A stretch of DNA of 60,851 nt from assembly GCF_900116715.1 (NCBI RefSeq), contig NZ_FPBM01000014.1:1-60851 (forward strand), written 5' to 3'. The notes below the pieces were generated by a model. It worked only from the letters and a program-made list of their open reading frames with translations. It did no database searches and was not told the DNA's origin. The DNA comes from Polaromonas sp. YR568. GTDB lineage: Bacteria; Pseudomonadota; Gammaproteobacteria; Burkholderiales; Burkholderiaceae_C. Shown here in pieces: positions 50,101 to 58,046 of this stretch (the first letter of the stretch is position 1; every line of letters begins with the position of its first letter). Both the position numbers and the translations under genes were made by a program.

Positions 50101-51150
50101 GAACTCGGGTCGCAGGCGCGTGGGGCCTTTCAGGCGCTGGCAGGGCTCAAGAACCTGGCGAAGGCCCCGGCGCCACCGTCTGGCAGCGCAGAGGCCGAAA
50201 ATTCACCCTCAAATCGGGCTGTAGGGCCCACTGGACGGGCGCAAGCTGCTCCTGAAAATATAGCGCCCAAAGTGGCCGAGCGATACAGCACCTGGGGCTT
50301 TGGCGAGCTGCCAGAGCTGATGGAAATTCGCAAAGGCGCCCAGACGCTGATCGGGTTTCCGGCGCTGATCGATTTGGGTGACGCAGTGACCATCGAGGTG
50401 TTTGACGAGCCGGAAGCCGCTGCGGCCAAGCACCGCGCCGGCCTGCGAAGGCTGTTTTCGCTGCAGATCAAGGACGCGCTCAAGTACCTTGAGAAGAATC
50501 TGCCTGATTTGCAGAAGATGGCCACGGCCTACATGCTGGTGGGCCGTGCCGCCGACAACTCCGGTGGCGGCACGCTGGAAGAGTTGCGCGAGCAGATCAT
50601 CGAGGTGGCGCTGGACCGCGCCTTCCTGCAGGAGCCGCTGCCGACGAATGAAGCCGAGTTCAAAAAGCGCATTGAGGACGGGCGAGGGCGCCTGACCTTG
50701 ATCGCCAGCGAAGTGGCCAGGCTGGCCGCCGGCATCCTGGTGGAGTTCGCCGTGGCCCAACGCAAGATCAAGGACACCAAAAACGCCGCCGAAGCGGCCG
50801 CAGACGCTGCCCAGCAATTGCAGCGCCTGGTGCCCAAAAGGTTTTTGACGGCCACGCCTTACGGCCAGTTGCAGCACTTCGCGCGCTACCTGAAAGCCAT
50901 CACCCTGCGGCTTGAAAAATGGCGTGCCGATCCTGCCCGTGACGCAACGCGCCTGGCCGAGTTGCGGCCGCAGGAACAGCGTTATTGGCGGCTGGTATCC
51001 GAACGCAAAGGCGCGGTGGACGCACGCATGCAGGAATTCCGCTGGTTGCTGGAAGAGCTGCGGGTGAGTTTTTTCGCGCAGGAGTTGCGTACGCCGCAGC
51101 CGGTCAGCATCAAGCGATTGGACAAAGTCTGGGCTCAACTCAATAGTTGA
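47185..51150 (+). CDS. hrpA: ATP-dependent RNA helicase HrpA
   Basis: 1321 residues, a full-length DEAH-box helicase. Walker A GETGSGKTTQ (~39-48), IIIDEAHERSLNIDFLLGYL (DEAH ~145), SAT, motif VI QRAGRCGR, helicase-associated (HA2) and OB-fold regions, and the long bacterial C-terminal DUF3418 region. The start is uncertain: no ATG precedes the conserved FPESLPVSGKRDEI, so a TTG at 47185 or 47197 is used. A copy of the dispersed repeat lies at codons ~1009-1028. In Gram-negatives HrpA acts in mRNA processing and ribosome rescue. Confidence 0.93.
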   Translation: MPSALSPLTITFPESLPVSGKRDEITAAMAAHQVIIVCGETGSGKTTQLPKIALAMGRGKLNYPAGQGRLIGHTQPRRIAASSVAKRIAEELKTPLGDVVGYKVRFQDRLSRDASVKLMTDGILLAETQTDPLLKAYDTIIIDEAHERSLNIDFLLGYLRQLLPRRPDLKVVITSATIDAQRFADYFASAKGPAPVIMVSGRMFPVEQRYRPFEESREHDLNDAIADAVDELWLSPHSAGDILVFLPGEREIREAADHLRKHLAHQPLTRNAEVLPLFARLSQAEQDRIFDGHGGRRIVLATNVAETSLTVPGIRYVIDAGTARVKRYSFRNKVEQLMVEPVSQAAANQRAGRCGRVADGICIRLYDEKDFQGRQPFTDPEILRSSLASVILRMKALHLGNVEEFAFIEPPQRRAIADGYQLLAELGAVDADNELTPVGRTLAKLPLDPRVGRMILEAKDRNALDEVLVIASALSVQDVRDRPMDKQAQADQQHAKFDDEKSEFSGYLKLWKWLGDARGGHGASRGRVTPPETAPVLRAEGPQHKLSNRQYENLLRENYVNIRRVREWRDIHSQLHTVVGEQKWVLNDKPASYEQLHLSMLCGLLGNIGCKSDEEDWYLGARGIKFYRHPGARLSKKPGRWIVVAELVETTRLFGRGIANIDPAWIEQVAGHLLSKQLLDPHWEKKAAQVTALERATLYGLVVYNGRRVNFGRVDPVTAREIFIREALVAGNWDTKLPFLAANLKLIQQVQDLEHKARRQDVLVDEELIYAFYDQQLPADVHSGASCEHWYKEESKKQPKLLLLTREELMRHEAAGITTQAFPKTLRMGGVDCTVTYLHEPGDARDGVTVDVPLFALNQVNDERCEWLVPGMLKDKVQALIKTLHQRPRSRLVPLPETAARMTEQLVQPEVFGSGSLTDAVLKLVRDATSLDIKRNDMKLDMLPAHLFMNFRVVDEHGRQLGAGRNLGALKGELGSQARGAFQALAGLKNLAKAPAPPSGSAEAENSPSNRAVGPTGRAQAAPENIAPKVAERYSTWGFGELPELMEIRKGAQTLIGFPALIDLGDAVTIEVFDEPEAAAAKHRAGLRRLFSLQIKDALKYLEKNLPDLQKMATAYMLVGRAADNSGGGTLEELREQIIEVALDRAFLQEPLPTNEAEFKKRIEDGRGRLTLIASEVARLAAGILVEFAVAQRKIKDTKNAAEAAADAAQQLQRLVPKRFLTATPYGQLQHFARYLKAITLRLEKWRADPARDATRLAELRPQEQRYWRLVSERKGAVDARMQEFRWLLEELRVSFFAQELRTPQPVSIKRLDKVWAQLNS
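50209..50266 (+). repeat. Dispersed ~58-bp repeat, copy inside hrpA
   Basis: TCAAATCGGGCTGTAG, twelve variable bases, GGGCGCAAGCTGCT, eight variable bases, TATAGCGC. In frame it encodes SNRAV...GRAQ, the same frame and core residues as the first imuB copy. Confidence 0.75.
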
Positions 51151-51174
51151 TGCCGGGCTGCTGTGCACGCAAAA

Positions 51175-51203
51175 AAAATGGCCTTGCAATGCAAGGCCAT
51201 TTT
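51175..51203. terminator. Bidirectional rho-independent terminator
   Basis: AAAATGGCCTTGC / GCAAGGCCATTTT, 13-bp perfect stem with AAT loop. It is flanked by eight A on the left, so the minus-strand transcript of the DUF3309 gene ends in a strong U tract, and by four T on the right for hrpA. It sits between the two convergent genes. Confidence 0.88.
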
Positions 51204-51228
51204 CCTGGTGAGACCGGTCGATGGAATA

Positions 51229-51387
51229 CTAGATGCGTCCCATCAGCAGCAGGATGACCAGGATCAGCACCACGAGGCCAAGGCCACCGCTGGGCCCGTA
51301 GCCCCAGCTGCGGCTGTGGCCCCAGGTAGGCAGGGCGCCGACCAGGATAAGAATAAGAACGATCAGCAGGATGAGCGAGATGGACAT
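51229..51387 (-). CDS. DUF3309 small membrane protein
   Basis: 52 residues, MSISLILLIVLILILVGALP, then TWGHSRSWGYGPSGGLG and a second hydrophobic stretch ending MGRI. The W-x-H/S-x-x-WGYGPSGG centre is characteristic of DUF3309, tiny inner-membrane proteins often induced by stress. It lies between hrpA and the aminotransferase gene, ending just before the shared terminator; the start is preceded by a purine-rich aaggagtgctttca on its strand. Confidence 0.88.
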   Translation of the reverse strand: MSISLILLIVLILILVGALPTWGHSRSWGYGPSGGLGLVVLILVILLLMGRI

Positions 51388-51500
51388 TGAAAGCACTCCT
51401 TGTTATGTGTACTTTCATTCTTGTCCGGCGCCCGCGGGAATCAAGCAGGCCAAGGGCCTGTTCAACCGTCGGCAAGCACTGACAGCCTGCGCCTACAGGC

Positions 51501-52676
51501 CTACAGCTTCGCCAGGCGCTGCAGGGCGGTGTTCAAGGTCTCGTCTTTTTTGGCAAAGCAAAAGCGCACCACGCGCTGGTCAAAGCCGTTGCCGTAGAAG
51601 GCCGAAAGCGGAATGGCCGCCACACCGATTTCGGTGGTCAGCCATTTGCAGAATTCGGCTTCGTCCAGGTCGCTGACTTCCGAAATATCGACGCACTGGA
51701 AGTAGCTGCCTTCGCTGGGCAGCAGCTTGAAGCGGGTTTTGGCCAGGCCTTCACGGAACAGGTCGCGCTTGCGCTGGTAAAACGCGGGCAGGCCCAGGTA
51801 GGGCTGTGCATCGGCCATGTAGCTGGCCAGTCCGTATTGCACGGGCGTGTTCACCGTGAAGACGTTGAACTGGTGCACCTTGCGGAACTCAGCCGTCAGC
51901 ACGGCGGGCGCGGCCACATAGCCGACCTTCCAGCCGGTGACGTGATACGTTTTGCCGAAGCTGCTGACGATGAATGCACGGGCGGCAAGGCCCGGGAAGC
52001 GGGCTGCGCTCTGGTGGGTCTGGCCCTTGGCGGCGTCGAACACCATGTGCTCGTAAACCTCGTCGCTGATCAACAGCACGTCGGTAGGCGCCAGCAAGTC
52101 TTGCAGGGCCAGCATGTCGGCCTCGGTCCACACCGTGGCGCTGGGGTTGTGGGGGGAGTTGACGATGATGGCGCGCGTGCGCGGCGTGATGGCCGCTGAG
52201 ATCTTGCCGAAGTCGGGGCGGAAGGTGCCTGGCGTCAGCGGAACACGCACCACCTTGCCGCCAGCCAGCTCGATATTGGGCACATAGCTGTCGTAGCAGG
52301 GCTCCAGCACGATGACCTCATCGCCGGGGTGAACCACAGCCAGGATGACTGTGATGATGGCCTGCGTGGCGCCGGCCGTGATGGTGATCTCGGTGTTGGC
52401 GTTGTAGCTGTGGCCGTACAGCTTGGCGACCTTGGCGGAAATCGCCTCACGCAGCACAGGAACACCCGTCATCGGCGGGTACTGGTTGAGGCCCTTTGTC
52501 ATCGCGTCGGTGACAGCATTGACCAGTTGCGGGTCACATTCAAAGTCAGGGAAGCCCTGGCCCAGGTTGACGGCGCCTTTTTCAGCAGCCAGGGTGGACA
52601 TCACCGTAAAGATCGTGGTGCCGACGGCGGGGAGCTTGGTTGTTAGCGTGGGAGTGCGTTCTAGAGTGGTGGTCAT
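51501..52676 (-). CDS. PLP-dependent aminotransferase (class I/II)
   Basis: 391 residues, fold type I. GQGFPDFECDPQLVNAV, NQYPPMTGVPVLREAI, ITAGATQAI, NSPHNPSATVW, the PLP-Schiff-base lysine in SSFGKTYHVTGWKVGY and a C-terminal Arg in VVRFCFAKK are all present. It resembles the methionine aminotransferase YbdL and kynurenine aminotransferase group; substrate breadth cannot be judged. It lies 60 bp after cysB on the same strand, which fits a methionine/sulfur role, by inference. Confidence 0.9.
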   Translation of the reverse strand: MTTTLERTPTLTTKLPAVGTTIFTVMSTLAAEKGAVNLGQGFPDFECDPQLVNAVTDAMTKGLNQYPPMTGVPVLREAISAKVAKLYGHSYNANTEITITAGATQAIITVILAVVHPGDEVIVLEPCYDSYVPNIELAGGKVVRVPLTPGTFRPDFGKISAAITPRTRAIIVNSPHNPSATVWTEADMLALQDLLAPTDVLLISDEVYEHMVFDAAKGQTHQSAARFPGLAARAFIVSSFGKTYHVTGWKVGYVAAPAVLTAEFRKVHQFNVFTVNTPVQYGLASYMADAQPYLGLPAFYQRKRDLFREGLAKTRFKLLPSEGSYFQCVDISEVSDLDEAEFCKWLTTEIGVAAIPLSAFYGNGFDQRVVRFCFAKKDETLNTALQRLAKL

Positions 52677-52736
52677 GATTGAACTGAATGAATTTCTTCT
52701 ACAAGCGGTCGCCGGAGGTCGCTTCGGAGGTGAGAG

Positions 52737-53681
52737 TCAGACCTCGTAATCGTTCACACGGCCGGCCATGGCCTTGGTGATCAGCGCGCGGTCCAGCTTG
52801 TCGCTGAGCAGCTCGGCAAATTTATACACAAAATTGCGCAGGTAGGCGCTGCGCTTGAAGGCCACACGCGCCACATTGACGCCAAACAAGGGGCCGGCCG
52901 GGATGGCGATCAAGTCGCTGTTGGTGCCGTCTTCCTTGATGGCCATTTCGGCCACGATGCCCACGCCCAGGCCCAGGCGCACATAGGTTTTGATCACGTC
53001 GGAGTCGATCGCTTCGAGGGCGATGCGCGGCTGCAGGCGCTTGGCGGCAAAAGCCAGGTCGATCTTGGTGCGGCCGGTGAACGACGGGTGGTAGGTGATC
53101 AGCGGCTCATCGGCCAGGTCTTCGAGCGTGATGTTTTCTTTCTTGGCCAGCGCGTGATCGACCGGAATGACCAGCATGTGCTGCCATTCATAGCAGGGCA
53201 GGGTCACCAGGTCTTCGTACTGTGTCAGCGACTCGGTCGCGATGCCGATTTCAGCCACTTCGTCGAGCACCATGCGCGCGACCTGGTCGGGCGAGCCCTG
53301 GTGCAGGCTGACATTGACCTTGGGGAAGGCTTCACGCAGCTTGGCCACCGGCTGCGGCAGCACATAACGGGCCTGGGTGTGGGTGGTGGCAATCGACAGC
53401 GTGCCGCTGTCCTGTGCGGAGAACTGCTCGCCGATGCGGCGCAGGTTGCCCACCTCGCGCATGATGAGCTCAATGCTTTTGAGCACATGTTCACCGGGTT
53501 CCGTGACGCGCTTGAGGCGCTTGCCGTGGCGGGCAAAGATTTCAACGCCCAGTTCTTCTTCGAGTTCGATGATGGCTTTTGACACACCCGGCTGGGAGGT
53601 GTGCAGGGCCTTGGCCGTCTCAGTGAGGTTGAGGTTGCGCCGGATGGCCTCCTGGACGAATCGGAATTGGTGAAGGTTCAT
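52737..53681 (-). CDS. cysB: CysB-type LysR regulator
   Basis: 314 residues. HTH MNLHQFRFVQEAIRRNLNLTETAKALHTSQPGVSKAIIELEEELGVEIFARHGKRLKRVTEPG is the CysB/Cbl form; the effector domain contains the sulfate/acetylserine-binding TTHTQARYVLP and ITYHPSFTGRTKID. It activates sulfate uptake and assimilation genes, with N-acetylserine as inducer in enterics. Its probable target operon (sbp-cysTWA) lies 21 kb away in this window. Confidence 0.93.
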   Translation of the reverse strand: MNLHQFRFVQEAIRRNLNLTETAKALHTSQPGVSKAIIELEEELGVEIFARHGKRLKRVTEPGEHVLKSIELIMREVGNLRRIGEQFSAQDSGTLSIATTHTQARYVLPQPVAKLREAFPKVNVSLHQGSPDQVARMVLDEVAEIGIATESLTQYEDLVTLPCYEWQHMLVIPVDHALAKKENITLEDLADEPLITYHPSFTGRTKIDLAFAAKRLQPRIALEAIDSDVIKTYVRLGLGVGIVAEMAIKEDGTNSDLIAIPAGPLFGVNVARVAFKRSAYLRNFVYKFAELLSDKLDRALITKAMAGRVNDYEV

Positions 53682-53772
53682 ATCAAATTCAGGCTAATTA
53701 TTCACTTCATTATGCCTGTTTTGCCCTATAGAGGCGCGTCACCAGCAGCCTTTGCGACTGCGCCAACCGGTT

Positions 53773-54147
53773 TTAGGCCAGTGCGATGCCGGCCATCAGG
53801 GCAGTCAGTTCGCGATACTCGCCGGCGGTCGGCAGGAGTTCCACTTCCACATCCGGGTGGCTGGCGCGGATCTGCTCGACAAGAAGTGGCAAATCTTCGC
53901 GCGCGTGTTTGCCGACACCGAAGAAAAGCGGAAAAACCCGGATGGAGCTTGCGTGAGCAGCTACCAAATCTGTAGCAGCTTCGGGCAAGGATGGAGCGCA
54001 GAGCTCAAGGTAGGCGCAGCGAACCGGCGTGCCGGGCGCCTGCGCGCGGATCTGCGCCGCCACGGCTTCAATGGGTGCGCGCCATTGCGGGTCCCGCGAG
54101 CCATGGGCCAGCAGGATGATGCCGCGAGTTGCTGGCGTCGAAGGCAT
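53773..54147 (-). CDS. cbiX: CbiX/SirB-type sirohydrochlorin chelatase
   Basis: 124 residues from ATG 54147 (a GTG at 54156 is possible). GIILLAHGSRDPQWRAPIEAVAAQI and RVFPLFFGVGKHAREDLPLLV carry the metal-binding His residues. A single-domain (short) chelatase that inserts Fe or Co into sirohydrochlorin, most likely making siroheme for sulfite reductase. It follows lptG by 12 bp on the same strand. Confidence 0.9.
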   Translation of the reverse strand: MPSTPATRGIILLAHGSRDPQWRAPIEAVAAQIRAQAPGTPVRCAYLELCAPSLPEAATDLVAAHASSIRVFPLFFGVGKHAREDLPLLVEQIRASHPDVEVELLPTAGEYRELTALMAGIALA

Positions 54148-54159
54148 CACGGGCACCCG

Positions 54160-55302
54160 CTAGCGCCTGAGCACCAGCCAGCCGAACGCCCCCAGCGAAA
54201 CGGCCATATAGAGCAGCCCCGGCGTGGCAGCCGCCAGCCAGGGCATCCAGTTGCGCAGGTTGCCGATGTAGCCGAAGACGTTATTGAGCAGGAAGAAGCT
54301 GATACCGATCATGACGCCGGCGAACACATAACCGGCAATGCCGCCCGAGCGGAAGTGCAGGTAGGCAAAGGGCAGGGCCAATATGACCATCACCAGGCAG
54401 CTGAGCGGGTAAAACACCTTTTTCCAGAACTCAATCTCGTAACGCTGAGCCGTCTGGCCATTGGCGTCCAGGTGGCGGACGTAATTAAAGAGGTCGATGG
54501 TGCCCATGCGCTCCGGTTTGAGCAGTGCCACCGACACCATCTCGGCGCTGATTTCGGTGGGCCAGCGGAAGGTTTCCAGCGTCGTCCGGCTTACCTTGGC
54601 CGAATCGTGCGGTTTGCTGGCGCTGGCAAAGCCCGTGGGAACCTCAAATTCAGCCCGGACAGCTTTGTGAAGCAACCAGGCATCGCCCGCCGCAAAAGTG
54701 GCCAGCGGCGCCTGGGTGGTCGAGACCACAAGCCCCTTGTTGTTGAACTCGAAAACCTGGACACCCTGCATTTCGTTGTCGGGCGACAGCGTTTTGACGT
54801 TGACGACATAGGTGTTGTAGGCCTGCTTTTCCTTCAGCCAGGCGCCGGTCTGGCCTATGGTGATCTTGTTCTGGTACCTGGCTTTGAGCAGCTGCGCAGC
54901 CCGCTCGCTGGCCGGCGCCACGTAATCCCCGATCGCAAAACTGAACACCACAAACAGCGCGCCCAGCACCAGCAGGAGCTTGAGCGCGCGCCAGGGCCCC
55001 AGGCCGCTGGTACGCAAAATCGTGTATTCAGAGCTCTGGGCCAGCCGGGCCATCACAAAGATGGTGCCGATCAGCACGGAGATGGGCAGCAGCTCATACA
55101 GGTGGTTGGGAATCAGGAGACCGACGTAGAGAAGTGCATGGCGGATCTGATAAATGTCCGCGGCATTGATCCCGCTGCTTTTGCCGAGGTACTGGAGCTC
55201 ATCGACCAGATCGAAGAAGAAAAACAGCGCCAGGAAGCCCAGGGCCACCAATGCAATGGCGGCCAGAACTTCACCGTAAATCAGGCGGCGTATGGTTTTC
55301 AT
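54160..55302 (-). CDS. lptG: LPS export permease LptG
   Basis: 380 residues of the YjgP/YjgQ family. Three N-terminal membrane helices, a periplasmic beta-jellyroll (~130-270) and three C-terminal helices. It opens MKTIRRLIYGEVLAAIALVALGFLALFFFFDLVDEL, a typical LptG start. With LptF and the LptB ATPase (encoded elsewhere) it extracts lipopolysaccharide from the inner membrane. Its start overlaps the lptF stop by ATGA. Confidence 0.94.
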   Translation of the reverse strand: MKTIRRLIYGEVLAAIALVALGFLALFFFFDLVDELQYLGKSSGINAADIYQIRHALLYVGLLIPNHLYELLPISVLIGTIFVMARLAQSSEYTILRTSGLGPWRALKLLLVLGALFVVFSFAIGDYVAPASERAAQLLKARYQNKITIGQTGAWLKEKQAYNTYVVNVKTLSPDNEMQGVQVFEFNNKGLVVSTTQAPLATFAAGDAWLLHKAVRAEFEVPTGFASASKPHDSAKVSRTTLETFRWPTEISAEMVSVALLKPERMGTIDLFNYVRHLDANGQTAQRYEIEFWKKVFYPLSCLVMVILALPFAYLHFRSGGIAGYVFAGVMIGISFFLLNNVFGYIGNLRNWMPWLAAATPGLLYMAVSLGAFGWLVLRR

Positions 55303-56423
55303 GCTTGGCTTTCGAGGCTGCGAACGGCCAATGGCGGCCTGTTGACCCGGCGGGCGGGCCTGAGCACCCAGTTGAATTGCCGCTTGGACAGCCAGGCCAG
55401 GCCAAGCACCAGGACACCGCCATGAAGCAGCAACAGGAAGTTGCCAAAGGTGATCAGGCCGACAAAGATCCAGCTTTGCCCGAGGTTGACCAGGTTGTTG
55501 TAGACCACAAAGGTCAGCAAAACAAAGATCATGTTGCCGCTGCGGCCGCCGCGCGGGTTGACGCTGGCCAGCGCCACCGCCAGGATGACAAAGTTAATGG
55601 AGGCCAGCGCCAGCCCCACACGCCACGCCAGCTCGCTGAGGTTGCCGCGCGTGGGCGCCTTGATGAGGTCGCGCGTAGACAGCAGCTTGGCTTCCGGGGC
55701 ATTTTCGACCAGGGGGTTCGAGTCACCCGTTTTGGTGCCGTATTCTTCAAAGTCGCTGATCTTGAGCGCCGACTGCCCGATCACATTTTCAAGGCGCTGG
55801 CCGTTTTCAAGCATCAGGAACTGGGCGTCGCCCTTGGTCTCAATACGGCCTGAGCGCGCCGTGGTGATGGAGCTTTTTCCCTTTTCGGTGGCGGCGATAA
55901 AGACATTGTTGCTGGACCGCTCGCCGGCCAGGTTCCTGTCGATGAAAAAGACCCGGTTGCCGCTGGAAGATTCCTGGAACTGGCCGGGGGCAATGCGGTC
56001 CAGGTCGCCGCGCTGCTCGTAGCGGCTTTGCATGTCTTTGGTCTGCTGGTTCGTCCAGGGCCAGACAAAAAGCGCCATCAGCGTGATGACCAGCAGCACC
56101 GGCCAGGCAAACCGGAACAGCGGCCGCAGAAAGCCCGCCAGGCCCTGGCCGGCCGTAAACCACACCACCATTTCGCTGTCGCGGTACATGCGCGACAAGG
56201 TGCTGACCATGGCAATGAAGAGCGAGAGGGTCAGGATGGTGGGCAGGCGGCCCAGCGCGGAGTAGGCCATGAAGAGCATGACGTCCTGCGGATTGATGAA
56301 ACCGCGTGACGCCTGGCCCAGCGTCCGGATCAGGACGATGGTCATCACGATGGTGACCAGGACGACCAGGGTGGCCCCGAAACTGCGCGCCAGCTCTTTG
56401 CGAATCGAAGATTGGAATAACAT
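55299..56423 (-). CDS. lptF: LPS export permease LptF
   Basis: 374 residues, same family and topology as LptG, opening MLFQSSIRKELARSFGATLVVLVTIVMTIVLIRTLGQASRG. The periplasmic domain carries VFFIDRNLAGERSSNNVFIA. First gene of the lptF-lptG-cbiX unit; it diverges from pepA across 75 bp, so the two promoters are back-to-back, the common arrangement in proteobacteria. Confidence 0.94.
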   Translation of the reverse strand: MLFQSSIRKELARSFGATLVVLVTIVMTIVLIRTLGQASRGFINPQDVMLFMAYSALGRLPTILTLSLFIAMVSTLSRMYRDSEMVVWFTAGQGLAGFLRPLFRFAWPVLLVITLMALFVWPWTNQQTKDMQSRYEQRGDLDRIAPGQFQESSSGNRVFFIDRNLAGERSSNNVFIAATEKGKSSITTARSGRIETKGDAQFLMLENGQRLENVIGQSALKISDFEEYGTKTGDSNPLVENAPEAKLLSTRDLIKAPTRGNLSELAWRVGLALASINFVILAVALASVNPRGGRSGNMIFVLLTFVVYNNLVNLGQSWIFVGLITFGNFLLLLHGGVLVLGLAWLSKRQFNWVLRPARRVNRPPLAVRSLESQA

Positions 56424-56498
56424 TGACTGAATATCTGCTTTTGCCTTGTTTTGCCGTGCTTCGGTGTATTCACCCGTTTATTTACCTAACCCTGAATT

Positions 56499-58046
56499 AT
56501 GGACTTTGAACTCAAACCACTGACCCGTGCCCGTATTTGCAGCGAAAAAGCCGACGCGCTGGTCGTGCTCGTTCCCCAGGACCTGGCGTCCGGCACCGAT
56601 CCCTTGTCCGTGCTGGCCTCGCTGGCCATCAAGTCGGGTGACCTTGAAGCCAAGCCGGGCAAGCTCCTGAGCGCCTACCGCAGCCCGGGGATTGCCGCCA
56701 CCCGCGTGATCCTGGCCGGTGTCGGTGACGCCAGCCCCAAGAGCATCCGTGCCGCCGTCGGCGCGGCTTTGGGCGCCCTGAAGGCCAGCAATGTTCAGCG
56801 CCTGGTGCTTTGCTTCAGCACGCTTGGCAGCGTGCAGGCCGAGGCGGTTCGCGCTGCGGTGGCCGCCTGCAGCGAGGCAAGCTACACCTACACCACCACC
56901 AAATCCAAAGCCAGCCCCGCCAAACTGCGCCATGTGGTGATTGCGGTCAGTGACGCCGCGAGCGCCAAAACAGCCAAGCCGGGCCTGGACAAAGGCCTTG
57001 CGCTGGTCAAAGGCGTTGAATTTGCCAAGGAATGGGCCAACAGGCCCGCCAACCACGCCACGCCGACTTTGCTGGCAGGCGCGGCCAAAGAGCTGGGCAA
57101 GCTGCGCAATATCAAGGTGGACGTGCTGGGCCCCAAAGAAGTCGCCAAGCTGGGCATGGGCTCCTTCATGGCCGTTGCGCAGGGCACGGCCGAGCCCCTG
57201 CGCTTCATCGTGCTGCGTTATGACGGCGCGGCCAAGGGCGCGGCGCCTGTGGTGCTGGTCGGCAAGGGCATCACCTTCGACACGGGTGGCATCTCCATCA
57301 AGCCCGCAGCCGAAATGGACGAGATGAAATTCGACATGTGCGGCGCGGCAAGCGTTTTGGGCACATTCCGGGCGCTGGCCGAGCTGCAACCCGAGCTGAA
57401 TGTGGTGGGCCTGATCCCGGCCTGCGAAAACATGCCGGGCGGCCGCGCGATCAAGCCGGGCGACGTGGTGACCAGCATGAGCGGGCAGACCATTGAAATC
57501 CTGAACACCGATGCCGAAGGGCGGCTGGTTCTTTGCGACGCTTTGACCTATGCCGAGCGCTTCAAACCCCGGGCTGTGGTTGACATTGCCACGCTGACCG
57601 GCGCCTGCGTGATCGCCCTGGGCGGCGTGCGCAGCGGGCTGTTCTCAAGCGACGATGCGCTGGCCACGGCCCTGGCGGAAGCCGGGGAGTCCTCCATGGA
57701 CCTGTGCTGGAGGATGCCCCTGGACGATGAGTATGCGGAAGGGCTTAAAACCAACTTTGCAGACGTTGCCAACGTGGCAGGACGGGCCGGCGGCGCGATC
57801 ACCGCGGCTAAATTCCTGCACCGGTTTACCGCCAGTTTCCCTTGGGCGCATCTGGATATTGCCGGCACGGCCTGGAAAAGCGGTGCGGCCAAAGGTGCTA
57901 CCGGGCGCCCGGTGCCCTTGCTCCTGGATTACCTGTTGGGCCAGGTGGGGGCGGGCAAAGCCAAATCCTCGGCCAAATCCTCGGCCAAGCCATCTGCCAA
58001 GCCGGCGTCAAAGAAAGCCAGGCCTGCATCCAAAACCCGTGCATGA
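56499..58046 (+). CDS. pepA: Leucyl aminopeptidase PepA
   Basis: 515 residues. M17 peptidase with metal ligands in LVGKGITFDTGGISIKPAAEMDEMKFDMCGAAS and the signature NTDAEGRLVLCD. The N-terminal macro-like domain (~1-165) is complete. It ends in an unusual lysine/serine/alanine-rich tail (repeated KSSAKPSAKP type) not needed for catalysis. It releases N-terminal residues from peptides in the cytoplasm; E. coli PepA also binds DNA. It overlaps holC by ATGA. Confidence 0.95.
   Translation: MDFELKPLTRARICSEKADALVVLVPQDLASGTDPLSVLASLAIKSGDLEAKPGKLLSAYRSPGIAATRVILAGVGDASPKSIRAAVGAALGALKASNVQRLVLCFSTLGSVQAEAVRAAVAACSEASYTYTTTKSKASPAKLRHVVIAVSDAASAKTAKPGLDKGLALVKGVEFAKEWANRPANHATPTLLAGAAKELGKLRNIKVDVLGPKEVAKLGMGSFMAVAQGTAEPLRFIVLRYDGAAKGAAPVVLVGKGITFDTGGISIKPAAEMDEMKFDMCGAASVLGTFRALAELQPELNVVGLIPACENMPGGRAIKPGDVVTSMSGQTIEILNTDAEGRLVLCDALTYAERFKPRAVVDIATLTGACVIALGGVRSGLFSSDDALATALAEAGESSMDLCWRMPLDDEYAEGLKTNFADVANVAGRAGGAITAAKFLHRFTASFPWAHLDIAGTAWKSGAAKGATGRPVPLLLDYLLGQVGAGKAKSSAKSSAKPSAKPASKKARPASKTRA

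Noticed and set aside
53752..55425. A 557-codon + strand frame across cbiX and lptG
   Set aside because: Antisense to two clear genes; composition (His/Gln/Arg-rich) is that of a shadow frame.
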